This document shows, in pieces, positions 54,083 to 64,000 of a stretch of DNA of 64,000 nt (position 1 is its first letter; each line of letters opens with the position of its first letter). The DNA comes from Prolixibacteraceae bacterium (lineage in GTDB: Bacteria; Bacteroidota; Bacteroidia; Bacteroidales; Prolixibacteraceae): the NCBI GenBank assembly GCA_019163175.1, contig JAFLKN010000012.1, positions 55,891-119,890 of the forward strand, given 5' to 3'. Position numbers and translations under genes: made by a program. The notes beneath the pieces are model-generated. The model searched no databases, was not told the origin of the DNA, and saw nothing but the letters and a program-made list of their open reading frames with translations.

Positions 54083-54116
54083 TTAGTTACGTTTTACTAT
54101 TTTATTCTTTTTGTTA

Positions 54117-54208
54117 GTTGACTCACCCCGACGTCTGCTGGCAGCCGTCCCCCCTCTCTACACGTAGAGAGGGGGAGGAGCACCTTTAGGTGCGGAGGGG
54201 GTGAGTCT
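54117..54208. repeat. 92-bp cloverleaf-like repeat, copy B
   Basis: Identical to copy A over 92 bp apart from C instead of T at the position after AGGTG. It has the same outer stem and three inner hairpins and lies in the same orientation, 508 bp to the right, 34 bp upstream of the DUF559 start codon. It could include or cover the gene's promoter. Confidence 0.9.
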
Positions 54209-54234
54209 CATATTTCTTTTCTCTTATCTTCATA

Positions 54235-57200
54235 TTATGGCATTTTAATCACATTTGGTCGTGGCTTGATTGTTATATTTTGTGTTACTGGTAACGATTC
54301 GTTGCCATTGCAATCGGTAATCCAGTAGGTGATGGTATGGATCATATCATTAAAAGTCACTCCGTCGCCGGGTATCTGGAAATTAGGGTGTGTCGATGGT
54401 TGTCCGGTTCCTGAAATACTTGCCGGAGTTCCGCCGAAAAAGTCGATTTGCCACCTGATGCCTATTGGTGGGCAATTCAATGCGCAGTTATCGGCAAATT
54501 TGCTTGGGTCCAGATCAAGAAGGGTATTGCCGGTTATAAATGAATAATAATCGGGTCGTGCCGGAGTAATGTCCATCGTTGCCGGATCGTAAATAGCGGT
54601 GATAATACTCGAAACGCACTCGCTTAATGGCGTTGGCAAAACCAGTGTCGGCTTTTCGTTATCGGTTACCGTAATTGTTTGGGTACATACATCGGTTCCT
54701 GAAACGTTAGTTGCAGTCCAGGTAATCGTTGTTACTCCGATGTTGAATGCATGCGGGTTTGGGGCGATCGGGCCAGTTCCTGAACCTAAAGTAGCTCCGG
54801 TCATTACCCAGGTATAAGTTATTGGTTCGGCACCTGCAACTTTGGTTGGGAAACCCGGATCGAGTGTCGCCGTACAAACTCCCGGATCAGTATTTCGTGT
54901 AATATCAGCAGGACAGTTGATCTCTGGTTTGGCTGTAACCGTGATTGTAAATGAACAGGTTTCTGTTGTACCATTTGCATGGGTCAAGGTATACGTAACA
55001 GTAGTTACCCCTACATTAAATGTGCCGGGCGAAGGCACAACATTCACTCCTGTTAGTGGCGAAGCTGAAGTTGTTGCATCAGGTAAAACCATGGTCCAAA
55101 TGAGGGTTAGTCCCGAACAGCCGCTGCTGTACGTCGGAGGCGGAACCACTACATTCGAGGCGTAGTTTTGCCCTGGATCGGCAGGTCTGACGATGTCAGC
55201 CGGACAAGCAAGTGGGAGATCGTTTACGACAACAATCTGGTTACAGGTTGTTGGTGCTCCTACAGTTGGCGTAATAGTCCACACAACAGTCGTACTTCCT
55301 ATCGGATAGGTTCCGCTGGCATCGTTGGTGCCATTAAAATTGTTGGTGAAGGTATAACCTACGCTACATGGGTCGCTTATTGCGGGTACCGGAATGGTTA
55401 CATAGGCGCTGCAATTTCCGGGAGTTACAGTAACTGGTGCCGGGTTAGGCGGACAGCCTACCGTAAATGCCGGTGGGTTTAAGGGGATGATCGTCACTGT
55501 AAACGAACAGGAAGCCGTATTTCCATCGGGGTCGGTAACCGTGTACGTTACTGTAGTTACACCAGCATTAAAGGTTTGACCAACAACCGAGCCCGTGCCG
55601 GTTCCTGTTGTTGCACCAGTCAGAACCCAGGAGAGTGTCAGCTGAGCCAAAGGCCAGCAATTGTCAGTATAAGTTGGGTTGACAATTGTAGCAGGTATTT
55701 TCGAACAGTTGCTTGCCAGGGTAGTCTCAGAAACGTTGGCACAACCGCCAATTGTTAAGTTTGGCGGAGTCACATCCACAATAGTCACTGTAAACGAGCA
55801 GGTCGCTGTATTTCCATCAGGGTCAGTAACTGTGTAGGTAACTGTAGTAATGCCAACATTGAAGGTTTGCCCAACAACCGAACCTGTTCCTGTCCCTGTT
55901 GTTGCACCGGTCATGGCCCAGGTAAGCGTAAGTTGAGCCAATGGCCAGCAATTGTCAGTATAGGTTGGGTTTGCAATTGTAGCAGGTATTTTCGAGCAGT
56001 TGTTTGCTGCTGCCGTTTCCGAAACATTGGCACAACCACCAATGGTTAAGTTTGGCGAGGTGACATCCACAATAGTCACAGTAAACGAACAGGTAGCAAC
56101 GTTTCCGTCAGGGTCAGTAACGGTGTATGTAACCGTGGTAATGCCCACATTGAAGGTTTGCCCAACAACCGAACCTGTTCCTGTTCCTGTTGTAGCGCCG
56201 GTCATGGTCCAGGTAAGTGTAAGCTGAGCCAATGGCCAGCAATTGTCAGTATAAGTTGGGTTTGCAATTGTAGCAGGTATTTTCGAACAATTGTTTGCTG
56301 CAGCCGTCTCAGAAACATTGGCACAACCACCAATCGTTAAGTTTGGGGGAGTCACATCCACAATAGTCACTGTAAACGAACAGGTAGCTGTATTTCCGTT
56401 AGGGTCGGTTACGGTGTAGGTAACTGTGGTAACGCCAACATTAAAGGTTTGCCCAACAACCGAACCGGTTCCTGTTCCTGTTGTTGCACCAGTCATTGTC
56501 CAGGTGAGGGTAAGTTGAGCAACCGGCCAGCAATTGTCAGTATAAGTTGGGTTGTTAATTGTTGTTGGTATTTTCGAACAGTTGTTTGCTGCAGCCGACT
56601 CCGAAACATTCGCACATCCAGCTATGGTTAAGTTTGGAGGAGTCACATCCAGAATAGTCACTGTAAATGAACAGGTAGCTGTATTTCCGGCTGCATCGGC
56701 AGCGGTATAGGTCACTGTTGTAACGCCAACATTGAAAGTTTCTCCGCCAACAAAATTGATTCCTGTTGCCGGTGAAATTGTTGTGGTAACTCCGGTCATT
56801 GCCCAGGTCAGTTTGGTCACGGCGCAGTTGTCGGCATAAGTTGGGTTTGGTATAACTACATTACTCAACAAACAATTGCCGGGCAGAGCAGTCTGCGAAA
56901 CATTGGCCGGACAGGTAATTGTTGGGGGTTGGTTGTTGTCAATAATGGTCACTGTTTGATTGCAGGTCGATGAATTTCCGCAGGCATCAGTTGCCGTCCA
57001 AATTACGGTAGTTACACCAACGGGGAATTGAGCCGGAGCATTGTTGGTAATAACCAGTTGTGCTCCTGTAGCACAATTGTCGGTAGCCGTTGCTGTTCCG
57101 AGGCTTACTCCCGTAGCAAAACATTCAGCAGTATCTGCAAAGCCCGAAGCTGCGGCCGGACAGGTAATCACCGGTGCAAGAATGTCTCTTAAGTTTATGG

Positions 57201-60200
57201 TTTGACTGGCAGTTGATTTATTTCCGCAGGCATCTGTTGCAGTCCAGGTTCGGGTAATGCTGTAGGTGTTGGCACAAGTGCCTGGTGTGGTTACATCTGC
57301 CGAAGTCAGAGTAAAGCTACTGGCACAGGCATCCACTGCAGTTGGGGTAGTAAATGCAGGAGTGTCCTGACAGTCAATGGTAAACGGAGCAGGCAGTGCC
57401 GAGATAACAGGTCCGGCAATGTCCTGAATAAAAATATCCTGATTTGCAGTACTGAAATTTCCACAATGGTCGGTAGCTTTCCAGGTGCGAACGATTTTGT
57501 AATCGCCGCCACAAGTGCTCAAAATAGTAACATCAGTATGCGTAATCACCGGAGCTGCATCGCAATTGTCGGTTGTTGTAGGCGAACCTGTTAAAGCTAA
57601 GTTATTCGGATCGTCCATACACGAAATAACAGCTACTCCGGGGGCAATAATATCAGGAGCAGTATTGTCTTCCAAGGTAATAATCTGGGTAAACGGGGCG
57701 CTTATGTTTCCGCAATTATCGGTTACAGTAAAGGTGTTGGTGTAGGTTCCGGCCTGAGGACAGGTTAAAGATGGAACCAATGTTCCTGAAACTTTTACCG
57801 GAGGATTTGTTGCGCTGCAATTGTCGGCAGCTAACGGCCTCATGGCTTGAGCTGCGGCAATACCGGCGGCATCGTTACATTCCAGAAATACATTCAAGGC
57901 AATGCCTGGCGTTGTCCAGTCGGGTGGGGTAGTGTCCTGAATGGTAATTACCTGTGTAAATACAGCACTTACGTTTCCGCAATTGTCGGTAACTGTAAAG
58001 GTATTGGTGTAGGTTCCTGTAATTGGACATGTACCTGCAACCATACTTCCTGAAACTTTTACTACGTTCGAAACATCGGTGTCGCATAAATCGGATGCAA
58101 CCGGAACCAAGGCCTGAGCTGTTGCCAATGCTGCCGCATCACCACATTGTACCGTCTGATTGATTCCATTGGGCAATGTGGTCCATGTGGGTGCGGTGGT
58201 ATCTTGTACATTTATTGTTTGCGTAAGTGTTACCGCATTGTTACAGGCATCCGTAATGGTATATGTTCGGGTAACTACTGTCGGACAAGTTCCTGCAGAA
58301 GCATCAGAGCTGGTAACGGTCAGCGAACCTTTGGCTGTACAGGCATCCGTAATGGTAACGCCGCCTAAAGCTTCAATTGCTGCAACCGTTGTAGCAGCAG
58401 CTGGTGCAGAAGCACCAGCACAACCTTGAACCGTTGTGGGGGTAAGAGTACCGGTAACTACCGGTGGTGTGGTATCCTGTATGTTGATGGTCTGAACTAG
58501 GTTGACAAAGTTATTACAGGCATCAGTTACTTTATAGGTTCGGGTAATTGTAATCGGACAAGTTCCTGTTACAACATCGGTTGACGTTACCGTCAATACG
58601 CTTTTAGGTGTAAACGCATCATTAATCGTGACTCCCCCAGGAAGAGCTTCGATCTGCGCAACGGTGGTTACGGCAGGCGCAGCAGCAATCGAACAGCCCT
58701 CAATTGTTTGAATGGAAAGAGTGCCCGTTACAACTGGCGCTGAAGTGTCATTCAGGTTGACTGTCTGGGTACAAGTACTGGTACATCCACTGGCGTTTGT
58801 TATGGTGAGGGTAATGGTATAAGAACCGGTACACAATGCACCTGCCTGAATGTTCACGGTGGCTTGGTTGGCTGCTCCAACTATTGTTCCACTTCCTGTG
58901 ACCGACCAGGCATAGGTAGTCATACCTGCCGGAGCAGTGTAGGTATCTGTGGCATTTGGATATGTTGCCGAAACACCAGTGATGGAACAAACTGGAACAG
59001 CATTAACCGTTACATTTACGCTTCCGGTAAGGGTGGTACAGCCGTATCCATCAGTAAAGGTTAGATTATAAGTTCCGTTATTGGCCGAAGTTATATTTGT
59101 AATAACCGGGTTTTCATCGGTCGATGTAAATCCGTTTGGACCAGTCCATGCATAGGTGAAAGGTGGCTTTACTGAAGTACGATTTGCTAACAAATTCAAG
59201 TTGCCAAATTGACAAACCAAGCCATTAACCGTTGGAGTGATCGTTCCGGGAACTGGATCAAGAGTTCCAAAAGAAACGTCATCTATTCCGAAGTCGTTAC
59301 CAGGGGCAGAGCTTTCCAAATCTACAATTTGAATTGTTGCGGTGGTTACTCCTGCTGGGGCTACCCAATTCCCATAAAATCGTACCCAGGTAAAAGGAGG
59401 ATTATTATTTTGTGGTCTTGCCGGCAATACTCCTGTTGAGGTTTGGGTCATGCCTGCAGTAGATCCATTTATACTGAACTGCAAGTTTGCAAATGGTCCT
59501 ACACTATTTAGGCTGATGGCATAAGCCGAAAAATAATACTTTCTACCAGGAACTACGGTTAGTGGTCCTTGCCTCCAAATTACAATTGTGTTACCATGAC
59601 CATTCACCAGCATGAAATTTCTAGATCCTATGGTATTATTGGTGTGGTCAAAACCCCAAAAGTTGCTGTGATAATTTTGTCCACTGACACCTACACCATA
59701 TCCATTTGTTAGGTTATCCGGTACAAGTTCAGTATTCCCTGGACCATCAGCATAATAGGTATAACCACTGTAAAAACTTGTATTGCCGGCGGTGAAATCT
59801 CCGTTAACTACCATTTCATTTGAAACTGGTAAAAATGCAGTTGATGTACAACCATAGGAATTGGTAACATTTACGCTATAGCTATCGGCAATATCAACGT
59901 AAATGGTTTTGCTGGTCTGTCCATTACTCCACAAATAGGTGTAAGTTCCGGGCCCTGTTACTGCAGTTAATTCAATTTTAGTCTGATTTGGAGCGGCGGG
60001 ACAATAATTAGCATCAATTGTTACAATTGGTTCAGGATTAACCGTTACGGTAAAAGTTCTTACTGGACCCGTACAGCCATTGCTGGTGGCACTAACGCTC
60101 ACCGTTGCAACAATGGGTGCAGTAGTAGTATTGTTAGTTGTATAGGCAGGAATATTGCCAGTTCCGCTTGTTCCGAAACCTACATCGTCAGTACTTGTCC

Positions 60201-63200
60201 AATCAAATGTGGCTCCACCCACATTGCTTCCAAAATTTATTGCCGCCGCCGCAGTTCCACTACAAACGGCAGCACGGTTTGTAACAGGATTAACTGTTGG
60301 GGTCGGATAAAGAGTAACCGTTACAGTTTGTGAGCTGCCCACACAACTGCCTGTACTCGAAGTTGGGGTGACCGTATAGACCACTGTTTGAGTTGATGCG
60401 GTGGTATTGACTAGCGTATTGTTTATGGTGCTTCCGGTCTGTGCCGTAGTGCTTTCTCCGGTAACATTACCATTCGCTGTTGCCACCCAACTATAAGTAG
60501 CAGGAATATCAGATGTTAATGGATGATTAACACTGTTTCCACTACAGATAGCAATTGTAGTAGGACTGGTCATTACCGGTTTAGGGTTTACTGTAACTGT
60601 TACCGATTTACTACCTGGGCAAAATGTATTGGGGTCGGCAGTCGGGTCGGTGTAGGTTACAGTATAAGTTGTGGTGACTGTTGGTGTAACAGCGGGTGGA
60701 TTTGCTACAGAAGATGTAAATCCGGCAGGATTTGATACCCAGCCAATAACTGCATTGTTGGCAGACGTTCCTGTAAGATTGACCCGTCCTATAGCCCAAT
60801 AATAAGCATTACCAGGATTTGTTGCCCTGTAACGAAATCTTATATATACGGTTGTGTTATAGGCAGATAAATTAAATGGAGTTGCAGGTGGTGTAAAATT
60901 ATTATCTTGCCCTTGTGTTGATGTATATGTTGCAATGGTATTCCAAGTAGAACCATTTGATGAAACTTCAACATAAGCATTATCACCGGGACCCCCTCCA
61001 CCATCTCTGTAATAATGGTAAAAATTTAAAAAGAGTGTTGTGTATCCAGATGTGTTTATTGGACCAAATTGCAAGATCGTATGCGTATCCCCATTCCCTC
61101 CCTGATCACGGGCATTTGACAAATAGAATTGAGCATCAGGAGAATCAAAGGTTGTTCCTCCGTAACTATATCCATCATTTCGAAGCGTCCAGTCAGCATC
61201 TGCAATCGTACCGCCAGAAGGATTAGGTGCAGTTCCTCTTGACGTAGTCCATCCTGTAAAGCCAGAAGCTGGTAAAAGGTCAGAAGGTAATGAAACCAAA
61301 CTCGAATTTGAAGTCAGGTTAACATTGGTTCCTTCGCAAATTGTTAATGGAGTGACACCATTTGCAAATGCATTTACTGTAGGAGCAGGGATAACCACTA
61401 TGACTACATTATAGGTGATTGGATTTGTACATCCGTTGGCGATTAGGGTATAAACGTAGGTTACGGGTATATTTCCGGCAGTAGCATTGATTAGCGTTTC
61501 ACCTATATTTCCGGTACCAGAAGATGCAGGATTACTGATTCCGGCAACAGCTGCACGAGTCCAGCTAAAGCTGGTTCCCGAAATTGAGGAAATTGGTGAA
61601 TAATTAAACTGAACACCGCTACAGATTGTTCCCGGACTTGGATTGGGGTTTGTCAGTGTGGGAATAGGATTAACTGTTACCGTAACTGTTGCCGTACTTG
61701 TACATCCATTGGCATCGGTTCCAACCACGGTATAGGTAGTTGTAGTGTTCGGGCTTGCTGTTACTGTAGCTCCTGTTGGCGAGGACAAATCAGTATCAGG
61801 ACTCCATACATAGGTGACTGCTCCGCTGGCTGTCAAAGTGGAGTTATTCCCATCGCAAATAGTTGTTGGAGAAGCTGATGCAGTTACTGTAAATGGGGCA
61901 AAAACAGTTACCGTAACCGTGGCGGTACTAATACATCCGTTGGCATCTGTTCCAGTCACTGTATATGTTGTTGTTGATGCTGGAGTAGCAATAACTACTG
62001 CTCCGGTGGTGGTGTTTAATCCGGCTGAAGGGCTCCATGTGTAGGTTAATGCTCCACTGGCTGTTAAAGTAGAACTTCCGGCAACACAAACCGAACTGCT
62101 TGATGCGACAACGGTTACTGTTGGTAAAGGCAAAACAGTAACCACCACAGTTGCAACATTGGTACAGCCGTTGCTGTCGGTACCTGTAACGGTATAGGTG
62201 GTGGTGGTAGTTGGGTTTGCGGTTACCGTTGTTCCTGTAGTTGCCGATAATCCTGTTGCCGGACTCCAGGTGTATGTAGCCGCACCACCTGCAGTTAAAG
62301 TAGTACTGCTTCCGTTACAGATGCTTGGTGCTGCTGCGTTTGCAGTTACAATAGGCAAAGGATTGACTACGACCACCACATTCTGAGTGTTGTTGCATCC
62401 ATTGGCCGAAAGCGAATAAACGTAAGTTACAGTAATGGGGCTATTGGTTGTATTAATCAGTGTTTCATTGGGGTTATCAGTTCCGGTTGCAGTTGCATTA
62501 CTTATTCCCGCAACAGCTGCACGGCTCCAGTTAAAGGTTGTTCCGGCAGTTGCACTTGTTGGTAAATAGCTAAATACGCTATTGCTACAAATGGCGGTAG
62601 GTGCTAGTGTACTCGATAATTTGGGAGTTGGGTTAACTGTTACCACCACATTTTGTGGGTTTGTGCAACCAGTTGCCCTTACGCTAAAGGCATAAGTAAC
62701 ATTTATTGGGTCGGTTGTAGTATTTATGAGTGTTTCGCTTATTACGTTGGTTGCACCCGCTGAGGCAGGATTACTTATTCCGGGAACAACTGATCTGATC
62801 CATTGGTAAGTTGTTCCAGCGGTTGCACTGGTTGCTGTGTAAGCAAAAAGTGTATTGTTACAAATGGCAGGAGGAGTCAAGCTACTCGACAATTCAGGAG
62901 TTGGTTTTACTGTAATATTAACTGTTTGAGTATTTGTACAGCTGCCTACACTCAGGTCAAAAACATAGGGAACAATTATACTGGCTGCAGTTGTATTAAT
63001 TAGTGTTTCGTTTATTGGGCCGGTACCTGTTGCTGCAGGATTACTTATTCCTGCTATTACCGCTCTGCTCCAGTTAATTATTGCACCAGGAATAGCACTT
63101 GTTGGGGTATAATTGAACGCGGTGTTGCTGCAAATAGCCGGCGGTGAAAGCGAACTGCTGAGCGTAATAGCAGGTAAGATCTGGACAACTACATTCTGGG

Positions 63201-64000
63201 TGTTAACGCACCCATTGGCGGTGAGTGTGTATACATAAGTTACATTAATTGAGGCTCCTGTTATGTTCGTTAAAGTTTCATTCGGATTGTCAGTGCCCGA
63301 TGTTCCAACTGGTGTGATACCCAGAATTGTTGCTCTGGACCAACTGAATGTTGTTCCTGGGGTGTCACTTGTTGGGGTATAATTGAATAGGCTATTGCTA
63401 CAAATTGAAGATGGTGTCAGTGAACTTGATAAAATCGGTTTTGGCTTTATTGTAATTACCACAGTTATTGGAGATCCATCACAGCCGTTTGCAGTTGGGG
63501 TAATGGTATAGGTTAGCGTTGCCTGCAATGGTGTTGTATTCACCAAAGTTTGTGCAATCGAATTACCTGAATTTGCAGATGCTCCTGTTACACTTCCAAC
63601 AGGGGAATCAGAAATAGTCCATGAATAGCTTGTGCCAGCCACCGTACTCGTTAACGCAATAGCTGTAATATCGCCTGAACAGATTGTTTGATTTGCTGGA
63701 GTCGCGGTTGCCATTGGTGTAGGATTAACCGTGATGGTCACCGTAATCGGACTTCCATCGCAGCCGTTAGCCGTTGGTGTTATGGTGTAAGTTGCAGTAC
63801 CTGCAGTCGTTCCGGTTGCTGTAAGTGTTTGGGCAATTGTAGTTCCCGAGCCTGCCGCCGCACCCGAAACTCCTGACTGCACCACCGTCCAGTTGAAAGT
63901 TGTTCCTACCACGGTGCTTGTCAAAGCGATTGACGGAGCTGTGTTTGAACAGATTGTTTGATTTGCTGGAGTCGCGGTTGCCATTGGTGTAGGATTAACC
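54235..64000 (-). CDS. Giant HYR/PKD-repeat surface protein (5' end outside window)
   Basis: At least 3,250 residues; the frame stays open to the right edge, so signal peptide and more repeats lie outside. In protein order there are PKD/Ig-like repeats (about 61.33-64.0 kb; CSNTxFNYTPTS, YTITPTANGCDGSP, TTTTTYTVTGTD), a globular jelly-roll-like domain (60.78-61.29 kb, FLNFYHYYRDGGG), more PKD, a second globular domain (59.27-59.83 kb, NEMVVNGDFTAGN to GNDFGIDDVSFG) like carbohydrate-binding modules, repeats with PVVTGTL and ACNNF, HYR repeats (DNCGN, CPANVSQTA), five 97-residue HYR units (55.5-56.65 kb), then a terminal domain. It ends ITIKPRPNVIKMP and has no canonical T9SS C-terminal domain. 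It is probably an extracellular adhesin; how it is anchored is unclear. Confidence 0.88.
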   Translation of the reverse strand, partial: VNPTPMATATPANQTICSNTAPSIALTSTVVGTTFNWTVVQSGVSGAAAGSGTTIAQTLTATGTTAGTATYTITPTANGCDGSPITVTITVNPTPMATATPANQTICSGDITAIALTSTVAGTSYSWTISDSPVGSVTGASANSGNSIAQTLVNTTPLQATLTYTITPTANGCDGSPITVVITIKPKPILSSSLTPSSICSNSLFNYTPTSDTPGTTFSWSRATILGITPVGTSGTDNPNETLTNITGASINVTYVYTLTANGCVNTQNVVVQILPAITLSSSLSPPAICSNTAFNYTPTSAIPGAIINWSRAVIAGISNPAATGTGPINETLINTTAASIIVPYVFDLSVGSCTNTQTVNITVKPTPELSSSLTPPAICNNTLFAYTATSATAGTTYQWIRSVVPGISNPASAGATNVISETLINTTTDPINVTYAFSVRATGCTNPQNVVVTVNPTPKLSSTLAPTAICSNSVFSYLPTSATAGTTFNWSRAAVAGISNATATGTDNPNETLINTTNSPITVTYVYSLSANGCNNTQNVVVVVNPLPIVTANAAAPSICNGSSTTLTAGGAATYTWSPATGLSATTGTTVTANPTTTTTYTVTGTDSNGCTNVATVVVTVLPLPTVTVVASSSSVCVAGSSTLTASGALTYTWSPSAGLNTTTGAVVIATPASTTTYTVTGTDANGCISTATVTVTVFAPFTVTASASPTTICDGNNSTLTASGAVTYVWSPDTDLSSPTGATVTASPNTTTTYTVVGTDANGCTSTATVTVTVNPIPTLTNPNPSPGTICSGVQFNYSPISSISGTSFSWTRAAVAGISNPASSGTGNIGETLINATAGNIPVTYVYTLIANGCTNPITYNVVIVVIPAPTVNAFANGVTPLTICEGTNVNLTSNSSLVSLPSDLLPASGFTGWTTSRGTAPNPSGGTIADADWTLRNDGYSYGGTTFDSPDAQFYLSNARDQGGNGDTHTILQFGPINTSGYTTLFLNFYHYYRDGGGGPGDNAYVEVSSNGSTWNTIATYTSTQGQDNNFTPPATPFNLSAYNTTVYIRFRYRATNPGNAYYWAIGRVNLTGTSANNAVIGWVSNPAGFTSSVANPPAVTPTVTTTYTVTYTDPTADPNTFCPGSKSVTVTVNPKPVMTSPTTIAICSGNSVNHPLTSDIPATYSWVATANGNVTGESTTAQTGSTINNTLVNTTASTQTVVYTVTPTSSTGSCVGSSQTVTVTLYPTPTVNPVTNRAAVCSGTAAAAINFGSNVGGATFDWTSTDDVGFGTSGTGNIPAYTTNNTTTAPIVATVSVSATSNGCTGPVRTFTVTVNPEPIVTIDANYCPAAPNQTKIELTAVTGPGTYTYLWSNGQTSKTIYVDIADSYSVNVTNSYGCTSTAFLPVSNEMVVNGDFTAGNTSFYSGYTYYADGPGNTELVPDNLTNGYGVGVSGQNYHSNFWGFDHTNNTIGSRNFMLVNGHGNTIVIWRQGPLTVVPGRKYYFSAYAISLNSVGPFANLQFSINGSTAGMTQTSTGVLPARPQNNNPPFTWVRFYGNWVAPAGVTTATIQIVDLESSAPGNDFGIDDVSFGTLDPVPGTITPTVNGLVCQFGNLNLLANRTSVKPPFTYAWTGPNGFTSTDENPVITNITSANNGTYNLTFTDGYGCTTLTGSVNVTVNAVPVCSITGVSATYPNATDTYTAPAGMTTYAWSVTGSGTIVGAANQATVNIQAGALCTGSYTITLTITNASGCTSTCTQTVNLNDTSAPVVTGTLSIQTIEGCSIAAAPAVTTVAQIEALPGGVTINDAFTPKSVLTVTSTDVVTGTCPITITRTYKVTDACNNFVNLVQTINIQDTTPPVVTGTLTPTTVQGCAGASAPAAATTVAAIEALGGVTITDACTAKGSLTVTSSDASAGTCPTVVTRTYTITDACNNAVTLTQTINVQDTTAPTWTTLPNGINQTVQCGDAAALATAQALVPVASDLCDTDVSNVVKVSGSMVAGTCPITGTYTNTFTVTDNCGNVSAVFTQVITIQDTTPPDWTTPGIALNVFLECNDAAGIAAAQAMRPLAADNCSATNPPVKVSGTLVPSLTCPQAGTYTNTFTVTDNCGNISAPFTQIITLEDNTAPDIIAPGVAVISCMDDPNNLALTGSPTTTDNCDAAPVITHTDVTILSTCGGDYKIVRTWKATDHCGNFSTANQDIFIQDIAGPVISALPAPFTIDCQDTPAFTTPTAVDACASSFTLTSADVTTPGTCANTYSITRTWTATDACGNKSTASQTINLRDILAPVITCPAAASGFADTAECFATGVSLGTATATDNCATGAQLVITNNAPAQFPVGVTTVIWTATDACGNSSTCNQTVTIIDNNQPPTITCPANVSQTALPGNCLLSNVVIPNPTYADNCAVTKLTWAMTGVTTTISPATGINFVGGETFNVGVTTVTYTAADAAGNTATCSFTVTILDVTPPNLTIAGCANVSESAAANNCSKIPTTINNPTYTDNCWPVAQLTLTWTMTGATTGTGTGSVVGQTFNVGVTTVTYTVTDPNGNTATCSFTVTIVDVTPPNLTIGGCANVSETAAANNCSKIPATIANPTYTDNCWPLAQLTLTWTMTGATTGTGTGSVVGQTFNVGITTVTYTVTDPDGNVATCSFTVTIVDVTSPNLTIGGCANVSETAAANNCSKIPATIANPTYTDNCWPLAQLTLTWAMTGATTGTGTGSVVGQTFNVGITTVTYTVTDPDGNTATCSFTVTIVDVTPPNLTIGGCANVSETTLASNCSKIPATIVNPTYTDNCWPLAQLTLSWVLTGATTGTGTGSVVGQTFNAGVTTVTYTVTDPDGNTASCSFTVTIIPLNPPAFTVGCPPNPAPVTVTPGNCSAYVTIPVPAISDPCSVGYTFTNNFNGTNDASGTYPIGSTTVVWTITPTVGAPTTCNQIVVVNDLPLACPADIVRPADPGQNYASNVVVPPPTYSSGCSGLTLIWTMVLPDATTSASPLTGVNVVPSPGTFNVGVTTVTYTLTHANGTTETCSFTITVTAKPEINCPADITRNTDPGVCTATLDPGFPTKVAGAEPITYTWVMTGATLGSGTGPIAPNPHAFNIGVTTITWTATNVSGTDVCTQTITVTDNEKPTLVLPTPLSECVSSIITAIYDPATMDITPARPDYYSFITGNTLLDLDPSKFADNCALNCPPIGIRWQIDFFGGTPASISGTGQPSTHPNFQIPGDGVTFNDMIHTITYWITDCNGNESLPVTQNITIKPRPNVIKMP
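55478..56650 (-). repeat. Tandem 291-bp HYR-coding repeats
   Basis: The text GTCACATCCA(C/G)AATAGTCAC and variants recur at 55769, 56060, 56351 and 56642, an exact 291-bp period (97 residues), with a more diverged unit before them. Units encode CANVSE, NPTYTDNCWP, LTWTMTGATTGTGTGSVVG and TFNVGVTTVTYTVTDPDGN. High identity implies recent copying or conversion. Confidence 0.85.

Noticed and set aside
55168..56631. Series of similar plus-strand frames opposite the HYR repeats
   Set aside because: Their likeness comes from the 291-bp repeats on the other strand; they are reflections of the real gene.
1..64000. Insertion sequences, prophage or conjugative elements
   Set aside because: No transposase, integrase, phage or transfer gene could be recognised; only structured repeats are present.

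Overview
The window looks like the chromosome of a gliding or type IX secretion (T9SS) Bacteroidota, most plausibly an environmental Marinilabiliales/Prolixibacteraceae-type organism. This placement is inferred from gene content: a very large polysaccharide-degradation cluster, PorP/SprF-family and gliding-type C-terminal domains, SprB-like repeats, A-rich starts mostly without Shine-Dalgarno sequences, and a tig-clpP-clpX block with Bacteroidota-like sequence.

Region 1 (1-31.5 kb, all + strand) is a degradation locus of closely packed secreted enzymes. It has seven heparinase II/III-type proteins (one cut by the window edge), two PL8 lyases, one alginate-lyase-family protein, one PL6/alginate-lyase fusion, one BNR_4 propeller with ulvan-lyase-like active-site residues, a GH31, a GH28-like protein, a GH29 alpha-L-fucosidase, a sulfatase, and one unrecognised 488-residue secreted protein. 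Almost every product has a signal peptide. No SusC/SusD pair, regulator or unsaturated uronyl hydrolase of a known family is visible, so the locus probably continues to the left. The mixture points to a sulfated, fucose-bearing, uronic-acid-rich polysaccharide (glycosaminoglycan-like or algal); the exact substrate cannot be read from sequence. A strong hairpin at 31.53-31.57 kb closes the cluster.

Region 2 (31.6-39.7 kb) is housekeeping: a small acidic protein, clpX, clpP, tig, tRNA-Leu(UAG), lptB and tatC on the minus strand, and recQ on the plus strand. A 14-bp-stem terminator-like hairpin lies between tig and clpP.

Region 3 (39.7-64 kb, minus strand) is a cell-surface cluster. In transcription order it has a giant repeat protein running off the right edge (at least 3,250 residues, HYR and PKD-like repeats), a DUF559 nuclease gene bracketed by two nearly identical 92-bp cloverleaf-like repeats, a secreted unknown, two PKD-like proteins that share a proline-rich tail ending in Ile-Tyr-His, a 2,185-residue SprB-repeat protein with a gliding-motility (type B) C-terminal domain, and a PorP/SprF-family protein 6 bp downstream. 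The last two look like an adhesin and its dedicated membrane partner.

Non-coding stretches hold clusters of short hairpins (383-496, 50.7-51.0 kb), a 300-bp imperfect palindrome (19.9-20.2 kb) and a degenerate 30-bp repeat (51.12-51.24 kb). The most unusual items are the DUF559 cassette, the unrecognised enzyme-like protein at 20.2 kb, the PL6/alginate-lyase fusion and the shared IYH tails.
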